From: an uncultured Chlamydiae bacterium
GTDB taxonomy: Bacteria > Chlamydiota > Chlamydiia > Chlamydiales > Rhabdochlamydiaceae
Assembly: GCA_945957075.1 (NCBI GenBank)
Contig: CAMFJP010000045.1
Location: 1-9,416, forward strand
Direction of reading: 5' to 3'
Length of the DNA stretch: 9,416 bases
How positions within the stretch are numbered: position 1 is the first letter of the stretch; every line of letters begins with the position of its first letter. This document shows positions 1 through 5,670 of the stretch, one piece after another. The translations under genes and the position numbers were made by a program. The notes below the pieces were generated by a model, which worked only from the letters and a program-made list of their open reading frames with translations, did no database searches and was not told where the DNA came from.

Positions 1-47
1 CTACACTTATGCGATCGTCGGCAGCGTCAGATGTGTATAAGAGACAG
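1..47 (+). other. Illumina/Nextera library adapter left at the contig end (artefact)
   Basis: Bases 29-47 are the Tn5 mosaic end AGATGTGTATAAGAGACAG. Bases 15-28 are TCGTCGGCAGCGTC, which completes the standard Nextera Read 1 adapter. Bases 1-6 (CTACAC) equal the end of the P5 flow-cell primer, and bases 7-14 (TTATGCGA) occupy the 8-base i5 index position; from memory this matches a Nextera XT index (S522). This is untrimmed library sequence and not genomic, so genomic sequence begins at about 48. It also shows that the left edge of the window is a contig end. Confidence 0.98.
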
Positions 48-98
48 GATTGAATGCTATGCCACTTGTGTCCGCCTGTTTTCGGCGCTTTCACGCGC

Positions 99-755
99 TC
101 AAATATGAAATTCTTTTCCGCGTTTGGTATAAGATTGTATCTGTGTTAAGGGATCGCTGCAATATATTTTGTGCAGTCTATGCATCCATTTCTCGTAGAT
201 TGCATTTTCTATTACAATAATATCTTGAGATAGGAGGGTGCCACGGGGGAGGTTTGTGATTTGTTGCTTCATAGAGTCTAGATGTTCTTTTTCTTCGATT
301 AAAATATTTTTCACTGTAGCTTTAGATCTCATTTGTTTTAGTGCTGTGTCATACACTGGGTAAATTGCTTCAGCGCGCAGTTCAACGGCATAGGTGACAA
401 GAATGTAAGAATATATTTTGATGTTTGTCTTACTAATGCCTTGTGCAATTAAATAGCGACTTGATCTCACATCGAGTCGATTTAGATAATGTAGTGAATG
501 GGATCCTCCAAGTAGATTTTTTTGTGTATAGTCTGGTAGCTGTTTTGTAGAAATTTTGCTGATTTGGCGTTTTAGGTGATGTGCATGTCGGAATTCCTCT
601 GCTGCATGTTTTAACATTTCTTCTTTTACAAGGGTTGGGTGCTCGCATGCTGCAATTTTTCTAGCGCCGCAGTTTTCAAGATAGGAAAGAGTATTTAACC
701 AGAGAGCATGGTGCGTGTTGCAATTAAGAATATGGGAGAGTAATTTTTGTATCAT
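99..755 (-). CDS. Ferritin-like diiron protein, last gene of the biotin operon
   Basis: This is a 218-residue, mostly helical protein whose function I do not recognise from any named biotin gene. A first-helix carboxylate candidate is E27 (SYLENCG). An ExxH motif lies at E54-H57 (EEFRH), a third-helix glutamate at E125 or E129 (AVELRAEA), and a second ExxH at E155-H158 (EEKEH). This Glu / ExxH / Glu / ExxH pattern is the usual ligand set of ferritin-like diiron carboxylate proteins. There is no signal peptide or membrane segment, so it is likely cytoplasmic. The frame is open far upstream inside bioA, but I start it at ATG 755: this ATG overlaps the bioA stop as ATGA, and GGAA lies just ahead. 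That junction implies translational coupling with bioA and a job in or near biotin synthesis. By analogy with oxidative enzymes it might act on an acyl precursor; this is inference. Iron storage or another oxidase role is possible. Confidence 0.85.
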   Translation of the reverse strand: MIQKLLSHILNCNTHHALWLNTLSYLENCGARKIAACEHPTLVKEEMLKHAAEEFRHAHHLKRQISKISTKQLPDYTQKNLLGGSHSLHYLNRLDVRSSRYLIAQGISKTNIKIYSYILVTYAVELRAEAIYPVYDTALKQMRSKATVKNILIEEKEHLDSMKQQITNLPRGTLLSQDIIVIENAIYEKWMHRLHKIYCSDPLTQIQSYTKRGKEFHI

Positions 756-1978
756 GACATTTCCTTTAGTGTAATTAAAATGTGATTGTAGATGTAATTT
801 AAATCTTCTTTGGAGATGCAGTAGGGTGGTAGAAGATAGAGGGTGTTGCCAAGCGGGCGTACGATGATGCCTTGCTTTAGGAAGTATTCTACTGGTGGAG
901 GCTTTGTGTATTCTAGAACAAGTAGCGTACCAAGGTGTGTGCATCGCAAAAGAGATTTGTAGTCTTTGCAGTGGGCCACAAAGGTTTTATGGAGATCTGT
1001 AATTAAAGAGCGTTTCTCTTTGCATAGAGGGGATTCTAGAAGGTCTAGGCTGGCTAGGGCGCTTGTGCACGCGATAGGGTTTGCTGTGTATGAGTGCCCA
1101 TGTAGAAATGCTTTTTCTGTACTTTCTCCTAAAAAGGCTTCAAAGATGTTTTGTGTGCATGCAGTTACTCCAAGTGGCAAAAAACCTCCTGTTATTCCTT
1201 TAGAAAGACAGAGGATATCGGGTTTGTTTTTTAGTCTTTCGCACGCAAATAGGGGGCCTGTTCTTCCAAAGCCTGTCATCACTTCATCTCCAATTGTGAG
1301 AACTTGATGTTCTTTGCACATGCCAATGAGATAATCTAGTGCTGTATGAGAATAAATGTGCATGCCTCCAGCTGCAAGAACGCAGGGCTCAAAAATAAAG
1401 CATGCGCTTTTGTTTTTGGATAGGTGCTGTCGCATTTTTGCATAGGATGTCTCTTCTTGGCCCTTTAGGGGAGGGGGGATTTGGGATACTTTAAAAAGGT
1501 GACTCCAAAAGGGTTTATTGTATGTGTTTTTGCCAGCTGCAGACATAGCTCCAAAGGTATCTCCATGATAGCTGTGTTTAAAACAGATGATTTCTGGTTT
1601 TGTTTTGGCGTATTGCAGTGCTAATTTAATCGCAACTTCTACAGCAGTGGATCCGTTGTCAGAATAAAATATTTTTGCAAAAGAGCCTGGAAGTTGAGGG
1701 AGGAGCCTTTCTGCTAGATGAACAGCGGGCGCATGGGTAAATCCTGCAAATAGGACATGTTCTAGTTTGCGTGCCTGGTATGCTATTTTTTTTGCAATAT
1801 AGGGGTGGGAATGGCCATGCAGATTAACCCACCAAGATGAAATGGCATCTATGTATTTTTTGTTTTTGTCGTCGTATAGATAAGCGCCCTGTCCTCGCAC
1901 GATGGGAATAGGAGGAGGCGCTGTATGCATTTGTGTAAAAGGATGCCAAATGTATTTTAGGTCTTTTTCAGATAGCAT
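752..1978 (-). CDS. bioA: Adenosylmethionine-8-amino-7-oxononanoate aminotransferase (BioA)
   Basis: BioA transfers an amino group to 7-keto-8-aminopelargonic acid (KAPA) to give 7,8-diaminopelargonate, with S-adenosylmethionine the usual donor. It is a PLP fold-type I class III aminotransferase. The 408-residue length is close to the family norm. Visible landmarks are the N-terminal WHPFTQ (11-16), SSWWVNLHGH with paired Trp49-Trp50, the phosphate-binding DNGSTAVE (107-114), SYHGD (136-140), the cofactor Asp in GDEVMTGFGRTG (D231), and the PLP lysine K260 in LSKGITGG. The start ATG lies inside the end of bioD (22-bp overlap), with AGGAG about 10 bases upstream, so translation is probably coupled to bioD. 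The stop overlaps the start of the ferritin-like gene as ATGA. The catalytic residues look intact. A lysine-using variant (BioK type) cannot be excluded from sequence alone, but the WW-containing substrate pocket favours ordinary BioA. Confidence 0.96.
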   Translation of the reverse strand: MLSEKDLKYIWHPFTQMHTAPPPIPIVRGQGAYLYDDKNKKYIDAISSWWVNLHGHSHPYIAKKIAYQARKLEHVLFAGFTHAPAVHLAERLLPQLPGSFAKIFYSDNGSTAVEVAIKLALQYAKTKPEIICFKHSYHGDTFGAMSAAGKNTYNKPFWSHLFKVSQIPPPLKGQEETSYAKMRQHLSKNKSACFIFEPCVLAAGGMHIYSHTALDYLIGMCKEHQVLTIGDEVMTGFGRTGPLFACERLKNKPDILCLSKGITGGFLPLGVTACTQNIFEAFLGESTEKAFLHGHSYTANPIACTSALASLDLLESPLCKEKRSLITDLHKTFVAHCKDYKSLLRCTHLGTLLVLEYTKPPPVEYFLKQGIIVRPLGNTLYLLPPYCISKEDLNYIYNHILITLKEMS

Positions 1979-2511
1979 AGAATAGGTACTCCTGATAGGG
2001 AAATAATAGCATCTTCGCTATGAAGATTGCGTTTGCCGTACACGATGATGCCGGTTATGTGTGCTTTAGATTTTTTAAGGGCGTTTATCGTTAAAAGAGT
2101 GTGATTTATGCTTCCAAGGTAATGTCTTGTTACAACAATCCATGTGCCATTCCATGTGGAAAAAAGATCGAGATTGGTTTTTTTGTATGTGAGTGGGGAT
2201 AGGATTCCTCCTGCAGTTTCTATGATTAAGGTGCGTGCTGTTTTTGGAGGGGAAATGGCTGCAACGTCAATAAAGACCCCTTCTAGCTCGGCTGCTCTAT
2301 GGGGCGATACAGGCGTTTTAAAGCTATAGGCTGGGGGGTGTATGCAACTTGTTTTTGCATTGATCATAGAGTGCATCCTTGTTGTATCAGACTCAAGTCC
2401 GCATTCTATGGGTTTCCAATAGTCTGCGCGCAGTTTATTTACAAGGTAGGCGGCAGCTTGTGTTTTGCCAGCGTTTGTGCCTATGCCGGCAATAAAGACT
2501 TTAGTGTGCAT
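1957..2511 (-). CDS. bioD: Dethiobiotin synthetase (BioD), short form
   Basis: BioD closes the ureido ring of diaminopelargonate with CO2 and ATP to give dethiobiotin. Seen: the P-loop GIGTNAGKT (9-17), the catalytic-lysine segment YWKPIECG (K33), SPHRAAE (69-75), and the Mg/ATP-binding IIETAGGILSPL (E98). The usual KPxxSG serine is Cys37 here. At 184 residues the protein is about 40 shorter than E. coli BioD. It ends right after the GVPILCYLKK segment, so the C-terminal part that helps hold the nucleotide base in E. coli is absent. The expected Asn of the GxxxN strand appears as GIIVYG. The core should be functional, but nucleotide preference may be relaxed (inference). It overlaps bioF by 31 bp at its start and bioA by 22 bp at its end, which suggests the shortening is natural in this compact operon and not a recent mutation. 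Confidence 0.94.
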   Translation of the reverse strand: MHTKVFIAGIGTNAGKTQAAAYLVNKLRADYWKPIECGLESDTTRMHSMINAKTSCIHPPAYSFKTPVSPHRAAELEGVFIDVAAISPPKTARTLIIETAGGILSPLTYKKTNLDLFSTWNGTWIVVTRHYLGSINHTLLTINALKKSKAHITGIIVYGKRNLHSEDAIISLSGVPILCYLKKT

Positions 2512-3530
2512 AGCTCTTTTTTTGTGTTAAAGGCATGTAGACAGATGCGCAAAATTTCATTTCCTTGGCGTACGGTTGGGCTTGTTAGTGCTCTGATGTC
2601 AAATCCATGTGCTATTAACTTTTTAGCATACGCTTTGACGGCTGTATTTCCGGGTATTTTGACAGGAAAAATAGGGGATGAAATATTTACAGTGCGCATA
2701 AGATCGTGCACGTGGGCTCTTTCTTGGTGCATGTTGGGGAATATGCTATAGCTGGCATCAATGGTAGCTACAACATGTAAGGGGAGCGCTGTTGTATAGA
2801 TAAATGGTTTTGCAAAGTTGATTAGATGTTCTTTAACGTCTTGCCCGCATAATACAAAAGCGCCTTGTGCTCCAAGCGCTTTGCCGCAGGTGACAATGTG
2901 TGCATAGTTTTTTTTCGTAAGACCTTTTCCCTCTTCGCCAAAAAGGCCTGTTGCGTGAGCTTCATCGACAATTAGTCGTGCTCCGTATTGTGTTGCAAGG
3001 GCTTTTATGTCTTTCCATGGGCTTTTGGCGCCATCTGTGGAGTAGATAGATTCTATGCATATAAAGATTTTTCTTTGTGCTGCTGTTTTTTTTAGTCTTT
3101 GTTCTAGGTGGACAAGGTTGTTGTGTTTAAATGGAAATGCTTGTGCTTTACTAAGAGCAATGCCGTCTCGCATCGAGGCATGTATGTGGGTGTCAAAAAG
3201 CACAACATCGTTTTTTTGAGCTATGCTAGATAGCAATCCCAGATTTGCCATGTATCCGCAATTAAATAGTAGGGCTGCTTCATATCCGTGAAAGTGTGCG
3301 ACTTTGGCTTCTACATGTTCAATATAGGGGTGATTCCCTGTAAGCAATCTTGACCCTGTAGAGCCAAAAAGCGGGCGAATGTCTTTTATGTTCTCTGCAA
3401 TGAGTGTTTTTAGTTTGTCTGAGCGCGCAAGGCCCAAGTAGTCATTTGAGGCGAAATCGATGAGATGGGGAAGAGCAGCGGGTAGGCTGCGCCTGTTATC
3501 AGCTTGTTCTCGTTTTTCTAGTGGTGTCAT
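2481..3530 (-). CDS. bioF: 8-amino-7-oxononanoate synthase (BioF)
   Basis: BioF condenses a pimeloyl thioester (ACP or CoA) with L-alanine, releasing CO2, to form KAPA, the first step of biotin ring assembly. It belongs to the PLP alpha-oxoamine synthase family. Seen: DFASNDYLGL (25-34), the glycine-rich GSTGSRLLTGNHP (56-68), the PLP-stacking DTHIHAS region (113-119), DEAHATGLFG (189-198), and the Schiff-base lysine K217 in TCGKALGAQGAF. At 349 residues it is slightly shorter than E. coli BioF (384), mostly at the N-terminus. The ATG lies 32 bp inside the end of bioB with no clear Shine-Dalgarno sequence, so initiation probably depends on translation of bioB. The sister enzymes 2-amino-3-ketobutyrate ligase and serine palmitoyltransferase share these motifs, but position between bioB and bioD makes BioF much the best call. 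Confidence 0.95.
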   Translation of the reverse strand: MTPLEKREQADNRRSLPAALPHLIDFASNDYLGLARSDKLKTLIAENIKDIRPLFGSTGSRLLTGNHPYIEHVEAKVAHFHGYEAALLFNCGYMANLGLLSSIAQKNDVVLFDTHIHASMRDGIALSKAQAFPFKHNNLVHLEQRLKKTAAQRKIFICIESIYSTDGAKSPWKDIKALATQYGARLIVDEAHATGLFGEEGKGLTKKNYAHIVTCGKALGAQGAFVLCGQDVKEHLINFAKPFIYTTALPLHVVATIDASYSIFPNMHQERAHVHDLMRTVNISSPIFPVKIPGNTAVKAYAKKLIAHGFDIRALTSPTVRQGNEILRICLHAFNTKKELCTLKSLLPA

Positions 3531-4464
3531 AGGGCGCTCTTTTTTTTAGTCCAAGTAGGGTAAATAAGTTGTCATCATTATTTTGTGTCGCATTGCTGAC
3601 TGTAAGGAGTTTTTCTCCTGAAAAAATCGAATTTGCTCCTGCTATAAAACAGAGTGTTTGCTGTTCATCGGACATTGTGGCTCTGCCAGCTGAAAGCCTG
3701 ATGATCGCAGTTGGTATGACAATTCTTGTTGTGGCAATCATGCGTAAAATATCCCAAAAGGGGATTTTTTTTTGATTCTCTAAAGGAGTTCCTGGAATCT
3801 GAGACAAAATATTAATGGGAATATGAGATGGCTCTAATATGCTAAGTTGTTGTAGAAGCTGAATGCGATCTTCTTGTGTTTCTCCAAGTCCTAAAATACC
3901 GCCACAACAGGTTTGTATTCCCGCTTCTTTGATGGTTTTTAGGGTAGACAATCTATCTTCATAGGTTCTGGTTGTAATAATTTCTTTGTAAAAACGTTGT
4001 GAGGTGTCGAGGTTGTGATTGTAGGCGTATAGTCCCGCATCTTTTAAACGCTCGGCTTGAGTTTTTGTGAGCATGCCCAATGTGCAGCACACCTCTAGTC
4101 CCATTTTTGTGATTGCTTCGCACATTTCAAGGACTGAATTAAACTGCGTGCTATCGCGCACTTGTCTCCAAGCGGCTCCAAGACATACTCGCGTAGATCC
4201 ATTGGCCTTTGCTTTTTTTGCTATTTCTATGACTTCGTCAAGCGGCATTAGGGGTGTTGCTTTTGTGTTGGTTTGATATCTAGCAGATTGTGCGCAGTAT
4301 TTGCAGTCTTCTGGACAGCCTCCTGTTTTGATTGAAATCAGAGTACAGAGTTGGATGGTTAGGGGGTCGTGATGCTCTCCATGTATTTTTTGAGCCTCTG
4401 CAATAAGACCCATAAGGGGCATGTGGTATAGGGATTCGATTTCTTCAAAAGACCATGATTTCAT
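3499..4464 (-). CDS. bioB: Biotin synthase (BioB), radical SAM enzyme
   Basis: BioB inserts sulfur into dethiobiotin to make biotin, using S-adenosylmethionine radicals and two iron-sulfur clusters. At 321 residues it has normal family length. The radical SAM motif is GGCPEDCKYCAQS, with C50, C54 and C57 binding the 4Fe-4S cluster. Candidate ligands of the sulfur-donating 2Fe-2S cluster are all present: C94 (RVCLGAAWR), C126 (EVCCTLG), C186 (QTCCGGI) and R256 (IRLSAGR). Two of these sites have an extra neighbouring cysteine (C127, C187). YNHNLDTS (148-155) and GGILGLGET (188-196) are further BioB signatures. It is the first gene of the operon; its ATG at 4464 is preceded by a short leader with a weak ribosome binding site and a good promoter. 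The regulator-like gene at 4658 is divergent. The last 32 bp overlap bioF. Confidence 0.97.
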   Translation of the reverse strand: MKSWSFEEIESLYHMPLMGLIAEAQKIHGEHHDPLTIQLCTLISIKTGGCPEDCKYCAQSARYQTNTKATPLMPLDEVIEIAKKAKANGSTRVCLGAAWRQVRDSTQFNSVLEMCEAITKMGLEVCCTLGMLTKTQAERLKDAGLYAYNHNLDTSQRFYKEIITTRTYEDRLSTLKTIKEAGIQTCCGGILGLGETQEDRIQLLQQLSILEPSHIPINILSQIPGTPLENQKKIPFWDILRMIATTRIVIPTAIIRLSAGRATMSDEQQTLCFIAGANSIFSGEKLLTVSNATQNNDDNLFTLLGLKKRAPYDTTRKTRTS

Positions 4465-4495
4465 TTGAGTTGCCGTTTTTTCGTATAAATTGGCG

Positions 4496-4525
4496 ATTGT
4501 ATCCTCATGTTTTTAGTTTTTTCAA
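4496..4525 (-). promoter_or_regulatory. Predicted promoter of the bio operon
   Basis: Read on the minus strand, the -35 box TTGAAA (4525-4520) is followed by an 18-bp spacer and the -10 box TACAAT (4501-4496). Both match the housekeeping sigma consensus at 5 of 6 bases. The -10 lies 31 bp ahead of the bioB ATG, giving a short leader. No complete BirA-type operator (two facing TTGTNAACC arms) is seen across it; a GGTTTACA half-site lies at 4556-4563 only. It is predicted by eye. Confidence 0.6.
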
Positions 4526-4557
4526 TGTGAAATTAGGAGGTGAAAACTACAAATTGG

Positions 4558-4586
4558 TTTACACGAACTTTTTTTAAGTTTATTAT
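4558..4586 (+). promoter_or_regulatory. Predicted promoter of the winged-helix/DUF6314 gene
   Basis: TTTACA (4558-4563), a 17-bp spacer and TATTAT (4581-4586) form a near-consensus sigma70-type promoter pointing to the gene at 4658. The spacer contains the palindrome AACTTTTTTTAAGTT (4566-4580), which could be an operator or only an A/T-rich spacer. The promoter faces away from that of bioB; the two -35 boxes are 32 bp apart, so one bound protein could control both. Confidence 0.55.
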
Positions 4587-4640
4587 TTGGGTTAATCTCT
4601 TGAAGAGTTTGTGAGTCCTTTTTCGGGGTTTTATAAACCT
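4566..4640. promoter_or_regulatory. Cluster of short palindromes in the divergent promoter region
   Basis: Three small inverted repeats lie between the bioB-side promoter and the downstream gene: AACTT-N5-AAGTT (4566-4580), CTCTT-G-AAGAG (4597-4607) and GGTTT-TAT-AAACC (4627-4639). They differ in sequence, so they are not repeated copies of one site. Any could be an operator for the winged-helix protein encoded next door, but arms of 5 bp in A/T-rich DNA also arise by chance. GGTTT-N3-AAACC is the least A/T-rich in its arms and lies in the predicted leader of the regulator gene. Confidence 0.3.
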
Positions 4641-4657
4641 AAAAATGGTTGGATTTT

Positions 4658-5428
4658 ATGTTAGATGCGCTCTGTGGCAATAAAAGTGTTCAGAAAGTGT
4701 TACTTTTTTTATTTGTTAATGGAAAATGCTATGGAACCCAAATGCATAAGACCTTGGGTATGCCGCTTACCCCAGTGCAAAAGGCTCTACTTCGCCTTGA
4801 AAATGGAGGGGTAATCAGGAGTTATTATGAGGGTAAAACGCGGCTTTACGAGTTTTCTCCAGCTTACCCTTTGCTTGAGGAGTTAGAGTCCCTGCTGAGG
4901 AAAACGTATACTTTGTTGGCGCCGCATGAGAAAAAGCATTTTCATGCGGCAGTTTTTTCTCATACACAACATGAAAAAGAGCGGACGGTTCTTTTAGAGG
5001 TTTGGAAGCGCCTCTCTTTGGTTAAACAATTGACTTTTCTTGCTAGAGTGCGGGCTCAAGGAACTTCGGTATTTAAAAAAAAAGGGCATGGTGATGTTAA
5101 AGCGTCTATGGAGAATGACTCTGTGTGCACTTTTTATGAAAAGGGTGCTTGGGAAAAGGGGGAAAGTTTTACAAATGTGTTCCGTTGGACTTATGACAGA
5201 GCGCGGAATTTACTCTCTTTAGAGCACCTTCGTCGCGGCATTGATCGTCCAACTTTTTTATTTTATCTTAAGCCTTCAGCTCAGGGGCTTCTGCTTTCTG
5301 TAGATTCCCATTTTTGTGGCAGCGACACCTATTTTGGTAAAATGCGTCTTGAAAAAACAGGTGTTCATTTGCATATACGGATTATTGGATCTGAAAAAAA
5401 CGAAGACCTTGATTACCACTATGCTTGA
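4658..5428 (+). CDS. Winged-helix protein with DUF6314-like C-terminal domain; candidate regulator
   Basis: This 256-residue protein has two parts. Residues 1-70 form a winged helix-turn-helix of the ArsR-like type: GNKSVQKVLLFLF, then YGTQMHKTLGMPLTPVQKALLRLENGGVI as the recognition region, and a basic wing (YYEGKTRLYEFSP). After a helical linker, residues 145-256 resemble DUF6314. Seen there are YEKGAW, FRWTYDR, LSLEHLRRG, the signature HFCGSDTY (218-225) and a closing RIIGSEKNEDLDYHYA. DUF6314 has no established biochemical role that I can state. I start at ATG 4658 because MLDALCGNKS fits the usual entry into the winged helix; a TTG three codons upstream is possible, and the ribosome site is weak. 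It is transcribed away from bioB from a close promoter, the classic layout of a local regulator. A ligand-sensing role for the C-terminal domain is inference. Confidence 0.85.
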   Translation: MLDALCGNKSVQKVLLFLFVNGKCYGTQMHKTLGMPLTPVQKALLRLENGGVIRSYYEGKTRLYEFSPAYPLLEELESLLRKTYTLLAPHEKKHFHAAVFSHTQHEKERTVLLEVWKRLSLVKQLTFLARVRAQGTSVFKKKGHGDVKASMENDSVCTFYEKGAWEKGESFTNVFRWTYDRARNLLSLEHLRRGIDRPTFLFYLKPSAQGLLLSVDSHFCGSDTYFGKMRLEKTGVHLHIRIIGSEKNEDLDYHYA

Positions 5429-5596
5429 TTGGCCAAGAGGTCTGATCTTTCCCTATGTAGGCACATTGTTGTTTCTTCTCTAATAGAAACAAGTATGTTT
5501 GGTGTAAGGTCACATGAATTAGTGAATCTCCAGTTACTGGGTACACTTCGAACTTTTGATTGGATTTCTTTTGCTCAGGAACCCTCAATACGCTCA
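5429..5596. other. Gap with no recognised gene, boundary between bio region and accessory genes
   Basis: No gene is recognised between the winged-helix gene and the AbiE promoter. A 62-codon open stretch (5429-5617) continues in the same frame after the regulator stop but has only a TTG start, no ribosome site and no motif I know. An overlapping minus-strand frame (5382-5597) is equally anonymous. No terminator hairpin with a T run follows the regulator gene. It could be eroded coding sequence or plain spacer. Confidence 0.4.
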
Positions 5597-5625
5597 TTGT
5601 CTGCTTTAGTGGCTTAGTCTACAAA
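5597..5625 (+). promoter_or_regulatory. Predicted promoter of the abiE locus
   Basis: TTGTCT (5597-5602), a 17-bp spacer and TACAAA (5620-5625) match the housekeeping promoter pattern. The -10 box lies inside the left arm of the large palindrome at 5618-5662, so a protein bound to the palindrome would block transcription. The predicted start point falls near the palindrome centre, giving a leader of roughly 40 bases. Confidence 0.45.
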
Positions 5626-5662
5626 ATCAACTCAATTTACTTAAATGAGTAGGTTTTGTAGA
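5618..5662. promoter_or_regulatory. 45-bp near-perfect palindrome, candidate AbiEi operator
   Basis: The outer nine bases are perfect: TCTACAAAA (5618-5626) against TTTTGTAGA (5654-5662). Pairing continues inward to the centre at 5640, broken only by a T/G pair (5627/5653) and mismatches at 5629/5651, 5635/5645 and 5638/5642. It ends 8 bp before the abiEi ATG and covers the predicted -10 box. Known AbiEi antitoxins repress their own promoters by binding inverted repeats there, so an operator is the best reading. A terminator is unlikely: the stem is A/T-rich and no T run follows. Confidence 0.65.
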
Positions 5663-5670
5663 ATTCAGAT

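Noticed and set aside
73..98. GC-rich inverted repeats just after the ferritin-like gene (CGCC-N7-GGCG and GCGC-N6-GCGC), possible terminator of the bio operon.
   Set aside because: Stems are only 4 bp and no T run follows on the minus strand.
966..1307. Open frame of 113 codons on the plus strand within bioA.
   Set aside because: It lies opposite a well-supported gene with all catalytic motifs, has no motif of its own and is a shadow.
2299..2751. Open frame of 150 codons on the plus strand across bioD/bioF.
   Set aside because: Opposite two recognised enzymes; composition (Cys/Phe-rich) is what an antisense frame of these genes gives.
4534..4541. Perfect Shine-Dalgarno-like TAGGAGGT in the bioB / regulator intergenic region.
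   Set aside because: It lies upstream of the predicted plus-strand promoter, the nearest start (TTG 4554) gives only seven codons, and no gene follows in frame.
4556..4563. GGTTTACA, one half of a BirA-type biotin operator.
   Set aside because: No matching facing arm at the 14-16 bp spacing was found, and the bases are explained by the -35 region of the regulator promoter.
5618..5662. Palindrome read as a rho-independent terminator for the regulator gene.
   Set aside because: The stem is A/T-rich, no T run follows, and it overlaps a promoter directly ahead of abiEi.
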